Assembly: GCA_003586115.2 (NCBI GenBank)
Contig: QVOM02000034.1
Coordinates: 109,159,610-109,223,609 of the forward strand
Direction of reading: 5' to 3'
DNA length: 64,000 nucleotides
Source of the DNA: Salvator merianae
Lineage: Eukaryota > Chordata > Lepidosauria > Squamata > Teiidae
The notes under the pieces are model-generated. The model ran no database searches. It saw only the letters and a program-made list of their open reading frames with translations, and had not been told where the DNA came from. This document shows, one piece after another, positions 31,610 through 44,238 of this stretch. The stretch's first letter is position 1. Each line of letters begins with the position of its first letter. The position numbers were made by a program, and so were the translations under genes.

Positions 31610-33391
31610 TCCTCCTTCGAATTCTGTTCTCTTCGTGTAGCGAACAGGGGGTCTTACACCTTAACTATTATTTCTGGTTATTGCATTTATTGGGGATCTG
31701 CGTATAGCGTACTAAAACGCCTGTTCTTCCCACCTTACGCTGACCAGACAATGGGAACAGTTGAGTTCCTCTTCCAGGAGCCCACTGGCAACAGCCAAGG
31801 AGCCTTTTAATGGCTGCAGTGCAGCCGAGAAACTGAAACTTCTCTTTTGCTAACCATAGTGGGAAATGGTAATGTTATTATAGTTCAGAAAAGAACATTT
31901 CTGAATTGCTAGTTCATAAAAGTTTCTTTCCTAAAGCCAAGGGCAATCGCAAGTTACATGTGATCCTAGTGAGTAACAGTAAACCTGTTCACCCAGCTAT
32001 ATGAAACGATGGTTAGATTATTAGTGCTTTTTGTTTATACTTAGTGGCAAAAAATGGTATATCAAGGCTGCAAAAATAATGCTTTCATATCAGTATACGT
32101 ATCCCTGTCAGCTCTCCTTTTCAGGGTTTTTTTTCTTTACAATACATGGTTTCTTTGGGGGGTTCTTATTGGACGGAGTTGAAATCTGGAGGAGGAACTC
32201 TGTATCAGTAGTTTGCTTCCTACCAGAACGGATGTGTGCCTACATGTTATTTTAAAGATAATAATTACTATAAAATTATTATGCTGATTGTACAGAAGAT
32301 ACTATGTCTTTTTTTACTGGATTTGGCATTCTTCATTATCAGATCTTTCCCAAAGATATGAGATAATCAGAGCTATCTTAGTAAGATATGTGCAGTTCTG
32401 AATAGAGCTGTCATTTGCAACTGATGAACACAAATTCTGATTAAGGGCCCACATAGCAAGGTTCCAGGCCACATAGACCTGCACATTAATGCAGATATAT
32501 GTGGCCATGCCCTCTGCTGGAACGCTCCGTCTGCTTTCAACAGAGTGTACTCCTGATCAGGAGGCTCCTGATTGGAAATACCAGTATTCACAATTAATCA
32601 TGATTACCAGACGGACCAGCGGGCCCTAATCCCAAATGAACAGGCATGCTATGCAGAGACATGCCTCCTGTGTTCATAACTACTGGGGACCAATTTCTGT
32701 GGTGCACCAAATCACTCCCTGAAATGCTGCCCCCAGAGGCTCCCAAGGCTCTGGCCCTCGGAAGCCTCCATGTTGAGGTCAAAGCACCTATGCCCTTGAA
32801 GGCTGTGGCACCGTGACATGGACTGATTGGGATTAGCACCATCATGCAGATGGCTCTGATCCCACTCACACCCTTCTGTGATCAGGATCAGTGGGCCAGG
32901 CTATTACGAAGCCACAGATCCTGACTGAAGATTCTGACTGCAGAAAATGCCTTACTTTCTTTGCTAAAGCCATTCCATTTCAACCTGTAGGTCTCTGTAT
33001 TTAGTCATGTTTTCCAGTCTTTTATCATTTACACTTGTGTCCTGTGGTACTGCAGTGTTTGCTACTCAAACTTGTTTCTTTTTCACTACAGTTACATTAG
33101 GAGTGTTGTCAGTTTGGATTTCAAAGGTCTACAAAATCTTGGCCTCTTTATTTTGAACAAATTTCACTCTGTTGTGATTCCAGTAATTCTTAATTGCAGG
33201 CAATTATATTTTTTTGTAGTTGTTGCAGTGGATTGTGACAGGTACTTTGTTGTGCCTTTCTTTGCAATCTGTGGAATTTTCTTGCAATCATATACTATTC
33301 TACAGCCTCATCAGCTTCTTTGCAGAGCCGACATATGCTATTACTCTGGGTCTTCTAAATCCTTTTTTTACTACATTGGTATACAGTGCTT
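31610..33391. other. intergenic, unassigned
   Basis: No gene found. The stretch 32440-32960 is GC-richer with short open frames and may be a decayed DNA transposon, but no inverted ends were identified. Confidence 0.4.
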
Positions 33392-34357
33392 GTTCTTTTT
33401 TTTTTTTTTTTAATAGAAACTTAAGGTGTATTACGGAATAAAATATAGAAAAGAAAATAAGAAAAACCAAGGAATAAAAGAAAGAAAAAATAAAACTGTG
33501 ACTTCCAATATTTAATTCCATATTAAATATATGTCCATTTTCACACCTCCCCCTAAATATTACATTTGCTTCACACCTTTTGGTAATCCAAAGTTACTAT
33601 TATCAGTCCCAAAATCAATACAACATTTTTTCCTTACTCAGAAAGTCAACAACAGTTCCTAATATTCTCTCCCTAATCAAACATAATTTCTTATTTCTTG
33701 CCAGATCCAATTTCACTGCCATTCATCCATAGTGGGCGCCACTAAATTCTTCCATCCTTGCACATAACATTTTTGTGGCCATAAATATATACAATAATAG
33801 ATCCATCAAGCTCAGAAAATAGAGTTCCAATTTCAGTTGTGTATTAGTCTTTCGAGTCCTTTATTATCTGTTGCAGTTTTGAGTCAGTTTCATCTGTCAC
33901 ATCTCCTTCCATTTGAATTTCTTCCATCTCTCTTTCAAATTTGCTCAGGAATTCTCTTGCTTTTTGTACGAAGCTTACTTGAAATCTTTGTTGCTTAAAG
34001 TTCAAAGTCACTCTTTCCAGGTTATCACATCTGAATGGAATCTTTCGCAGCTTAAGTTTCTTTGACAAAGAAAATGCTCCTTCCTCTTATGAGGTCTTCT
34101 CATAGGAAAATCTGCAAGAAAGACAACAATCTTTTCTCTAATGTTTTCTTCAGGCTTCTCCAGAATTATGTTAGATGTGGAACAGAATTCTTTTTCTCTC
34201 TGTTCTCATAATGACACATTACCCAAATCCTGTTCCATTTCTTTATTTATAATCTCAGTTTTAGTCCCAAATTTTTCTACTGTATCCCTGGTTTGCATTG
34301 CATCTTCAGCCCTTTGCTGTGCTGCTTCTTTACTTTTCTTAACCTTGTTTGTAAGGT

Positions 34358-34647
34358 TGATAGGTTTTACAGGAACTGGAGGCCCTTTATTGACTTTCTG
34401 AAAGAGATGGATAATGGATTTGCGATGGCTGGATTTGAAGAATTAAAAAAAAAAAAAAGAAGAAAGAAGAGTTTCAGTGGAAAAAGAAGGAAGGAAAACA
34501 GGATGTTGAAGAACAGGAAGTTTAGAAGAAACTGTTAATGAAGGGGAAATTTGATAATAATAGTGATATAAGAATGTAATGTAAACTGTAATTTTATATA
34601 TTTGAAATACAAGAATAATAAAATATGTTAAAATTGAAAAAAAAAAC
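34358..34647 (+). mobile_element. L1 3' end nested in the ORF1-type L1, 16-bp target duplication
   Basis: 290-bp 5'-truncated L1 tail closely matching the end of the element at 1-1064. Flanked by ACCTTGTTTGTAAGGT at 34342-34357 and 34648-34663. Confidence 0.95.
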
Positions 34648-35095
34648 ACCTTGTTTGTAAGGTCCTCCTTTAACTCTGCCTTCCGTCTTGACATTTCAAT
34701 TCTCATGTCTGATATCATATCAAATCTTAAAAGTTTCAAACATTTTTTGTCAAAGTTCTGGAAAGCCTGTCCCTTCTAGCAAATGCTGTAATGTGTCTCT
34801 TCTGGTTTCCTCAATTTTAATCATTTTACTTATTGTCAAATTAAAAAAAATAGTAGTTTTATTTTCTTCTCTGCTTTACTTTTCTTTAAACTTCAAAATT
34901 TCCATTTTCTATTTCTACATGCAATAACATAGTAGTATTGTTAACCTTATCTTCTTGTTATAACATTTACTCTAATCAAACACTTCCTTTCTGAAATAAA
35001 CAGAGCACTTTTCCACCAGCTTAGTTCCTGTATCTGCAATTTCCTGAATCCCAAAGCAGATTCATCATAGGTAGAGTATTAGGTTCATTCCTCTT

Positions 35096-35145
35096 TAGTT
35101 AAAAAAAAAAAAGATTTTTAGTTAAAAAAAAAAAAGATTTTTACA
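35096..35145. repeat. short tandem duplication
   Basis: Two adjacent copies of a TTAGTTAAAAAAAAAAAAGA-type unit of about 24 bp. Confidence 0.85.
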
Positions 35146-35454
35146 GTCACCCTTATCAGTTTTTCAATTTTGTTACACTGAGGCCTTCTTAAGTTTTCTG
35201 AAGATAAGATAAAATCTTTAAATCTTCTAAACAAGCTATTCTCTTTTCTTCAAAACCAAAAGGAAACCACTCACCGGAGGTATAGTTAAATTGCCAAAGT
35301 GTGTATATCTCTTTTCATTTTAAAAGTTATAATCCAGAATTACTTAAGAAAGTGAGAGTTTTGCAGGTTTAGTGCCCCTTGGGGGCTCGGATGGGCAGCT
35401 GGGCAGTGCAGACAATCCTGTAGCCTCTCGCCACTTCAGTCACGAGGAACAGTG

Positions 35455-36500
35455 TTGTTGATATTGTTACCACTACTATTGTATATGCCCTGGACCTGGT
35501 AGCCTCATATGTAGGTTACTGTCATGTTCTATGTAGGGCTACCCTGGTATCTGGACCAGAAGCTGCAGCTAGTGCAGAATTCAGCTGCCAGATTGTTGAG
35601 CAGGATATCTCACTGTGCATCCATTACATTTGTGCTCAGACAAATATAATTTGCAAAAGGACTTGAGACCAGGTGACTTTGCACATTGCTTCTTCCATTT
35701 ACAGGCCTGCAAGATCACTAATCCCATTTCTGCACTTATAGATGCTGTCCCAATACAGGGCAGGCCACCTATTCTGGGATACACAATCACAATCCATCCC
35801 AAGCTAGGATAGATTGCTCCTGGCACTGAACATGGTCAGCCAAATTGGAACAGCCTGCCCTGCGCCAGTTCCTGGCTTTGGAGCTCCTGGGGCACCCATC
35901 TCAGCAGCACACCTTGTTACAACACTAAGATAGGTCCCTCATGCTATACCAGACCATGGATGCGAGCCATCCATACACCTCCATGGTCCAATATACCCCC
36001 TCTAATACACCGGTAGACCTTGAAATCAGGTTCTACCAATGAACCAGACTAGGAATCCATTTTGGGCACCCTAGGCTAGTCTTTGCTCCATCTTGTGTGG
36101 ATGGAGCATCGTAAGAGGGGGACGAGTCTCCCTTATCCCACACTAGCATGCAGCAGGGAGACTCATAGACCCCTTTTTGTTCCATACTTATGGTAAGTGC
36201 AGAAAGGGCCGAAGATTGTTAGGGGAAGTCCTGCTGCCAGTACCATAGATTGTTGATTGCCATCTTGTAGCTGCCTTTAATTGGGCCTGCTCTGTGGTGG
36301 TGCCTATCTTTGGAGTCCTCTTCTCTCTGATCTTCATAAAGTGCCTTTATTGACACGTTTTAGGCATCTGCTGAAAACATCTTTTTCCTGCTCCCAGTGT
36401 GAATGGCTTTCCTTTTTCCACCCACGTTTTTGTATCTTCTATATTTTCATCTTTTTATCTGCTTTATGGTCACCATTTCAAGATTATTTTATAATGACAA
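35455..36500 (+). mobile_element. L2 fragment split by a hAT-like element
   Basis: L2-like stretches 35455-35722 (LVASYVGYCHVL..., GPEAAASAEF) and 36215-36500 (WWCLSLESSSL-type 3' coding) flank the insert at about 35725-36212. Confidence 0.6.
35725..36212. mobile_element. non-autonomous hAT-like element in L2
   Basis: Left end ATCCCATTTCTGCACTTATA, right complement GGCCCTTTCTGCACTTACC. Same terminal family as 26468-26645. No coding capacity recognised. Confidence 0.6.
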
Positions 36501-36519
36501 ATAGTTTAAAGTAGTAATA

Positions 36520-36950
36520 TGGGCCCTGAACTTGGGGTTCCACACTCTGGATATTCAAGCTCCTGGTTGGTGTACACTCGACACAGACTTAAACCTGGAG
36601 GCCCTGCTTTTAGCAGTGGCAAGCACTATATTTGAATAATTAAGATTGATGCACCAATATGGCCACAGCAGTAACATGTCCCTTAGTTATAATACATTTG
36701 GATTAATATAATGCATTCCCTGTGGGTCTGCCTTTGAAAACTATCCAGAAACTCCAGCTGCCCCATCATGCTAAGGCCAGGCTGGTGTTGATTACAGGGA
36801 TTGTGTTATTACCTTGTTAAAAGAGCTTCACTAGCTCCTGTCTGCTTCGAGACAATTCCAACTGCTGGTCATGACCTATAAAGCCTTACACAACTCGGGA
36901 CCAGCTATCTTCATCTGAAAGCCCCCCTAAATCTCTGTAAGATCTTAAAT
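36520..36950 (+). mobile_element. L2 fragment
   Basis: Contains VYTRHRLKPGGPA-like coding and the order ...KTIQKLQLPHHAKARLVL... typical of L2 ORF2 downstream of the reverse transcriptase, with breaks. Confidence 0.6.
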
Positions 36951-36956
36951 TCAGTT

Positions 36957-37045
36957 TATTTAATTTATTTATAACATTCGTATCCCACCCTTCAGCCAAA
37001 GGTCCCAGGGGGATCACAGCATATGATAAAATATAAAACATTAGA
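36957..37045 (-). mobile_element. L2 3' end, inverted
   Basis: TTTATTTATAACATTCGTAT followed by CCCACCCTTCAGCCAAAGGT is the L2 terminus read on the minus strand. Confidence 0.7.
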
Positions 37046-40000
37046 ACATATTTAACATATAAAAATCAAGCACTTCCAAGAAAATTCTTTTCTTTTATTT
37101 GCAAAGTCTGATTATGCTTATGCTGCTTATTTCCAAACACTTGATGATACTGTAAAGCCCAAATTTATTTATTTATTTGTATTTTTTTATCCAGCCATAT
37201 ATTTATCATGAGATAATATCATGAGATGTTAACACGCTTTCACCAAGAACTGAAACTTGTCGTACATGTTTCTCTTCTTTCTTCTTGACTGGAGCCCGGG
37301 AGTCTGACTAAATGAGGTAGGCAGTTTTTCATGCTCAGCAGGATATGTGTTCTTCCAAGACTTTAAGGGGTAATTGTTGCTTAAGCCCCTATTTCAGCCC
37401 ATGTTCAGGCTTGCTTTGTTGATCTTGAGGTATTTGCTGAGATCATTTTCATAGTTGTAAAGTAGTAAGCATCCATCCCTCCTGTGTAATATAGTACCCA
37501 GTACATTAAGCCCATCCAAACATGGAATTCTGAAAAAGAAATGTTTAAGGTACGCTATACACTTGAAAATACAAGTTGCTGAAATGCACTGGAGTTCTGC
37601 CAGCCAGCTGACTAAAAAAACCACATTAGCCCCTGAAATTGCTAAATTTGAGCAGATTGGAACTCACCAGAGCTTCGGGAGACTGGTAAGCAAAGGAAGC
37701 TTTTCTTTTTGGAAGCCCCTCAATGACAGAATGCAGCCAAAATTCCACGGAAAGGTCAGGTCCAGGCAGGATGCATTGGGAGGAGCACAAAAAAACCACA
37801 AAATGGTGACATCCTCTCCAGTCCATGAAAAACCTATAAGTAAGCAAGTGGATGATACAGTGGATCATTTTCAACAATTCCTACAGGCCCAGCTTGACAA
37901 ACAAAAAAATTTCACCAAGAATGGCAAGAGCCTGCAAGGGCCTGGAAGGAACAGTTTTCTATAGTGGAATTTTAGCTCTCTGCAATAACTAATACTATCA
38001 GTGAGGTTACCCAAACAGCTTCAGATGCTATGATTCTGCACAAGTCAATACTGAGACCATTGACCTGCTCAAGGATGAGCTATGTGTGGTCAAAGTGCAA
38101 CTATTGGACTGTCAGAACTGTATGTGCAGAAAAAGTCTGTATTTTAGGGGCGTCCCTGAACACAAGGTAGGGGCCAATATGTTTGAATTTTTACTCAGGT
38201 GGTGGTCAGAGGTGGCACCAAGCTGGAATTGAGAGGGCTGATATCCAGTAGGTCCACAGAGTTGGAATTCAGCATAACCAGAACACACCTGCTGCCAGAG
38301 ACATTATCGTAGCTTTTCAAAATTATTATAAAAGGGAACTTTTATTTACGCATTTGAGAAATTGCAAGCAATTACATGTAGGTGACAGCAGAGTGAGGTT
38401 CCTTCAGGACATCACCCTAGAAATCCTGCCCCTTAGGAGAGCAGTTAACCCTCTCGTGGAAATGCTGTTTTGGTTGAAACAGCATTTGCATGTTTCAAAT
38501 GGATATATCCAGCCACAGTTACTTCCATATCACCGGGAAAGAAGAGGATCTAGACATACTGAAGAAGCTAAATTTACAAGACTCGGTCATGATTGACAAT
38601 CACCAAGACACATCTGCAGCCCTGCAATAAGATCTGACACCAGGGAATCATAGAGTTCCTGCAAGAGAAAATACAAATTGAGGAGGAAAGGCCAGTCTTG
38701 ACTGTACCCAAACCACAGCAGATTTACCTGAAAGAAGTGAAGGGAGCAGCTGGAAGAAACAGGGCCCCTGCCAAATAACTGGTTCCCAAGACTTACCAGG
38801 GGGACTGTGCTCTCACAACACAGAAGGGACACAGACATTACATACTTCATTATGTCACATACTTTCTCTTATGGGACCAACAGAACTGGCAGACTCATGC
38901 TTGATTTATTCTACATCAGCTAACAGGCGCTGATTTTGAACTATTCTCATTGTTATAACATTTATTATATAGTTGGCTGGTGGGAGTGTGTGCATATATA
39001 TGGCTTCACTGCCCTGCAGGCCTCCACCTCTACATGGTTTGGAGAGCTTTCCACTTAAAATTCAGGCTGGGTCCAGGACTCTAACCACCCTGGACATGCT
39101 CTCCAAACCAGGTTGTTCAATACAATAGTGCTGATTTGTTTGCTTGCTTTGGTCATGTTTAACATGTTCTGGGTTTGTTTTCAAAGGCTCATTATGGTTT
39201 GCAGTTGGGAATCCAGCTTGACCGTGCCATCATCTCCCAAGAGGTTACAGCCAATCCTCCTGTTTCATATTAGTCCTGGTGTAGAAGTTTGGGCTTTTAG
39301 GTTGGTGAGTAGCCCCTCATTCTGGAAAAGCTATCATACAACTCAAGAAAATGTATGCTACATCTCTTAAGGCACTTTCTGTTAACTTTAATGGTGTCAA
39401 TGAACCAGTTAAAAGAAAAAGGGCAGATCTATTTCTAAGAGAGGAATAGCCACAGAACGTTCTTTTACAGGAAAGGCAAAAAAAGCACATCAGAGCAAGC
39501 TTACCGCTCCTTACTCATCCTTATTGGCGTAGGGAATTCTCAGATTATGGCACTTTTTCCTCCTGGGGGGTTTCTATACTCCTGTCTCCAGATTTTGCAA
39601 TTGTAGAATGGGAAGTCATAAGGGACCCCAAAGGCAGATTTGTTGGAAGGGCTATGGCAAGGCAACCCACGCACCATAGCATCTGTCTATACACCTAATA
39701 GAGAGCAGCTCAACTTATTCAAAACACCCTATAGAAACTTTTTACTTTCAGTCAAGTGGAAATCTTGATAGGTGTAGACATGAACTTAATGGCTGACCAA
39801 AGATTGAACAAACAGAATACTCATTTGAATGATGCCACAGACACTGGAAGCACTTTGTTCCCACTCCTCATGAAATTTAGTTTAACAGATATTTCATTAA
39901 TGATCAGGTAAAGGACTTTACTTTCTTCTCAGGTAGACATAATACATATTCCCGCATTGACTATATCCTAACCATGAAACTTTTGCCCGCTACCTCATGA

Positions 40001-40403
40001 ATTGCCTCTGTAGCAATCATGGTGCTTTCAGATCATGGTGCTTTCACTGAGATCACCATCACTAATTAGACCACCCAGAGACTGGCAGATGAAACCCTTG
40101 TTACTAAGCAAAAAAAAACACACCACAAAGATAGAATTGGAAATACAACAATATATGAAAAATAATGCATTGCCTGAGACAAATCCTGTCACTTTATGGG
40201 AAATCCTAAAATGCGTAACTAGAGGGACATGTATATCAGAAACCAGCTGGCTAAATAAGCAATGGCACCAAGAAAAATCAGAGTTATTACTGCAATTACA
40301 GGAATTGGAACAAAAACATTATTAGCACATGACTCCACAAATCTTGACAGATTTGAAAAAGAAAAGAGAGGAACTTAAAGTCTTAGAGATTTATGAAATT
40401 CTT

Positions 40404-40868
40404 TTTAAATTTTTTTTTATTTTTAGACATTTAAAATTACACTAAATGATTAATGATTCGTCAACTAACATTTTTAACTACCGATTTCCTACTTCTTCCC
40501 AGATTTCTTCTATATTTCATATCCCCCTCAACCACCCAGTTCTTTTCTTCTACCAATAATCTTCTTTCCTCTTCATTCTTTCAATTCAGCAAACACCAGT
40601 TCACTTTCCAGGTCCGCTTTCCAATTCTTGCAAAAGGTCAATAAAGAATTTCCAGTTTTTACAAAAATCTATCCACTGTCTTATTTCTCAGTAAATTATT
40701 ATATTTATCCATTCTTGGCAAGCTCTCAAAATCTTCTTCTCATATCAGTCTTTCAATAATTCAGCTTCTGCCCATTATGCTGCTAAGCCACTTTTTAAGT
40801 TCCTCCTTCTGGTTCCTTCAGTTCTTTTTTTCCTTTTCCTCCAATCCTTTCCATATTTGAACGAATAT
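40404..40868 (-). mobile_element. 5'-truncated L1 tail with 18-bp target duplication
   Basis: Direct repeats at 40386-40403 (GAGATTTATGAAATTCTT) and 40869-40886 (one mismatch) bracket the insert; removing it rejoins the host L1 frame (EIYEIL / EIYGILKNRF). The insert reads as an L1 ORF2 C-terminus relative (KYNNLLRNKTVDRFL) with an A-rich tail at its left end. Confidence 0.92.
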
Positions 40869-41202
40869 GAGATTTATGGAATTCTTAAAAATAGATTTTA
40901 CCTTAAACACAAACTCAAGAGGGAAGGAAATAAAATGTCCAAATCAATGGCCAGTTACCTAAAACAAAGGCAATTCCATACCAACTTCATAGCCCTAGGC
41001 AATCTCAATGACCAACTTATTCAAAATCCAGATGAAATTCCAGATTTAATGGCTGATTATTTTGAAAATCTTTATTCCAAGGCAAACTTAGACCCAGAAA
41101 AACGAACAAAGTACTTACAATCAGTATCCTTACCAACTCTTTCAAACATGCAGAGAGATTTACCAATTACCGCAGCAGAAGTCTCCAAAAAAAATCACTA
41201 AT

Positions 41203-43112
41203 TTTTTTTTTAATTTTAACATATTTTATTATTCTTGTATTTCAGATATATAAAATTACAGTTTACATTACATTCTTATATCACTATTATTATCAAATTC
41301 CCCCTTCATTAACAGTTTCTTCTAAACTTCCTGGTCTTCAACATCCTGTTTTTCTTCCTTCTTTTTCCACTGAAACTCTTCTTTCTTTCTTTCTTTTTTT
41401 TTTTCTTCAAATCCAGCCATCGCAAGTCCATTATCCATCTCTTGCAGAAAGTCAATAAAGAGCCTCCAGTTCCTGTAAAACCTATCAAGTGTCTTAATTC
41501 TCAAAAGATTTGTCAGTTTGTCCATCTCAGCCAACTCCATCATTTTCACTAACCAATCGTCCACTGTTGGTAACAACTCTCCTTTCCACTTCTGAGCATA
41601 TACAATTCTGGCAGCAGTTACCATATTTTGCAATAACACATTGACACCTTCAACATTATTTTCCACTATCCCCAATAGGAATAATTCCGATCTAAAAGGA
41701 ATATTTGTCTTTAAAATTTTCTGCATAGCTGTGTGAATTTGAACCCAATACTTTTTGGTTTTTACACAAGTCCACCACATATGATAAAAGGTACCCTCAT
41801 GCTTCTTACATTTCCAACACTTACTTGACATACCTTGATACATTTTTGAAATTCTAAAAGGTGTTAAGTACCATCGATACATCATCTTATATATATTTTC
41901 TTTCAACATATTACATGCAGTAAATTTCATATCTTTGATCCACAATTTTTCCCATTGCTCCATTGAAATATTATAACCAAAATTTTGTGCCCATTTTATC
42001 ATACAATCTTTAACTTGCTCTTGTTCTAATTCTATTTTCAAAAGAAAATCGTACAATACTCCTATAATCCCCCTTTCTTCTTTTTCCAATTTTTCTTCCC
42101 ATTTCTGTCTTTCTAATTGAAAATTCATCCTTCTTTTATCTTCTTTAAAAACATCCATCAATTGAGCATACATTAGCTATTGTACCTCTAATCCCTCCTG
42201 GTTTAACTGATCTCTCGTTTTCAAGGAGAATTCATCTGTTTCATTATTTTTACTCAACACCTCCTCATATTTAATCCATCTTTCCCTTCTCCCAAATTCT
42301 TTAAATAAAGCTTTGTGAGGTGAAACCCACATTGGTATTCTGGGATACAATTTACTTCTGTACTTACTCCAAGTTATCCATAACGCATGTCTTACATAAT
42401 GATTCTTAAATGCCGCATTTACTTTAACTTTATCATACTATAAGTAACCATGTAAACCATATCTTAAATCAAAACCTTCCAGTTGCAACAGCCTTTTATC
42501 TCTTAGCCAAAACCATTTAGCAATCCAACTTAAACAACAGGCAGCAAAATATAATTTTAAATTAGGTAAACCCAGCCCTCCTCTTTCTTTTGCATCTTGC
42601 ATCAATTTAAAGCGTATTCTTGGCTTTTTGCCTTGCCGTATAAATCTTGTCAAGTCCTTTTGCCATTTTTTGAATACCTCATCTTTAATTATAATCGGTA
42701 TAGATTGAAACAAAAACATTACTCTTGGCAAGACGTTCGTTTTTAAAACTGAGATTCTACCCAGTAACGATAATTTCAATTTAGACCATCTTTCCAAGTC
42801 TTGCTTAACTTGCAACCAAAGTTTCACATAATTGTTCTGATACAATGCCAAGTTTTGTTTAGTCAACTATACTCTTAAATATTTAACTTTCTTTTCAATA
42901 TCAAAGCCAGATTTTCTTCCCAGATCTTCTTGCTCTTTCTTTGTCATATTTTTTACCAGTATTTTGGTTTTTTTCTCATTAATTTTCAGTCCTGCCACTC
43001 GCCCAAATGTCTCTATCACATGTTTAACTGTTTCTATTGATTCCTTCGGATCTTTCAAAATAATTACTATGTCATCTGCAAAAGCTCTCAGCCTATAATC
43101 TTCTTTTTTGAT
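41203..43112 (-). mobile_element. young L1, 3' part of ORF2, inserted in old L1
   Basis: About 1.9 kb. From the RT motif FADDIVIILKDPKE at the right end, through frames 42867-43058, 42438-42866 and 41322-42173 (Cys motif CWKCKKHEGTFYHMWWTC), to a 3' UTR and poly-A (T-run 41201-41211). The apparent short target duplication CTAAT lies at 41198-41202 and 43113-43117. Joining these restores the host reading ITNLKVGKAPGP. Nearly identical to the L1 at 1-1064. Confidence 0.92.
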
Positions 43113-44160
43113 CTAATCTTAAAGTGGGAAAGGCCCCGGGCCCCAATGAACTTCCTCCTTCTTCTTTTTTCTTTTTATATAATCATTTTAACAAGTTGTT
43201 AGCTCCTACTTTGACTCAGTTATTTAACCATGTATTAGAAGTAGGAGATATCCTGGAATCATGGAAAGAGTGGTCATTGTAACACTTCCAAAATGTGGTC
43301 CTTCCTCTAGCTATCCTGAAAATTTTAGACCAATTTCATTATTGTGCCAAGATTTCAATTTTTTTTATTGGAATTCTGGCAGACAGACTCGTGGGCTTTG
43401 TCTCTATCTTGGAGTCTGAAGAACAATTTGAGTTTTTGAAAAACAAGCAAATGTCTGATTCAATTCAAATTGCTTTGAATATTATTAATCACAGTGACAA
43501 TCATCTCTCTCTCCTTACAATTGCTAGTCTTGATCTATTTAAAGCCTTTGATTCTGTTCAACATTCATATGTTTGATGTTTTTTAAAAATTTAAATTTGG
43601 CCCTAAATTTAAAAAAATAAATCAAAACATGTCCAGTTCAGCACATGCCAAAGTATAGGCCAATAATATGTCTAGGGCATTCTCGATTCAGAGGGGAAGG
43701 AGGCAAGGTTTCCCTTTATCCCCTCTATTATTGTGTTAGCCTTAGAACCCCTAGTTTGAAAGCTAAAAAAACAATGTGCTTTAAAAAATTACCAATTACC
43801 AAATAAGACCGTTCTTCTTAACTTGTTTGCTGATGATATTCTTCCGTTTTTACAAAACCCTCAGTTAGAAATTCCCATAGCACTTGAGGCATTCAAAGTG
43901 TTCTGTGAGACTTTGGGCTTAAACCTGAATCAAAGAAAATCTGTGCTACTCTTTAAGAACATTGGTCCGGGAACCCAGTTACAAGTATCCAAGAAATCTG
44001 GATTCAAGCTGAACAAAAAGTGCCTAAAATACTTGGAGATCTCGTCACATAAAAAGTGTGCTAAAACAGTGACCAAAAATTTCCAATTATTACGGCATAA
44101 GTTGCACCTCAATCTTTCAAGGTGGAAAAAAAAATTACAATGGCTGATAGATTAGCTGCA

Positions 44161-44238
44161 GTTAAAATGATTGTTGTGCCAAAGCTTTTTTCTTATTCCT
44201 AAGCATTCCCATAGCTTTGGCACAGCAATCATTTTAAC
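44161..44238. repeat. 26-bp inverted duplication inside the old L1
   Basis: GTTAAAATGATTGTTGTGCC (44161) with AAAGCT continues, and its reverse complement appears at 44213-44238 with one mismatch. A local snap-back copy of the L1 segment AAVKMIVVPKL. Confidence 0.85.

Larger units (their letters stand above)
33396..35448 (-). mobile_element. L1 with ORF2 almost wholly deleted (half-L1-like)
   Basis: Minus strand: a GC-richer 5' end near 35.4 kb, then ORF1 with a coiled-coil part (KAELKEDLTNK, KVKKSKEAAQQRAEDAMQ), the RRM start EKPEENIREKIVVFLADF, and the C-terminal QKAREFLSKFEREMEEIQ. It then joins directly to the last ~60 codons of an ORF2-like frame (KLDLARNKKLCLIRE), a 3' UTR and a poly-A (T-run 33396-33411). 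Imperfect flanking repeats ACAGTGCTTGTT (33383) and ACAGTGTTGTT (35449) may be the target duplication. Frames are broken. Confidence 0.7.

Noticed and set aside
34443..34739. 98-codon minus-strand frame
   Set aside because: Runs backwards through an L1 3' UTR and across the insertion junction; no biological sense.
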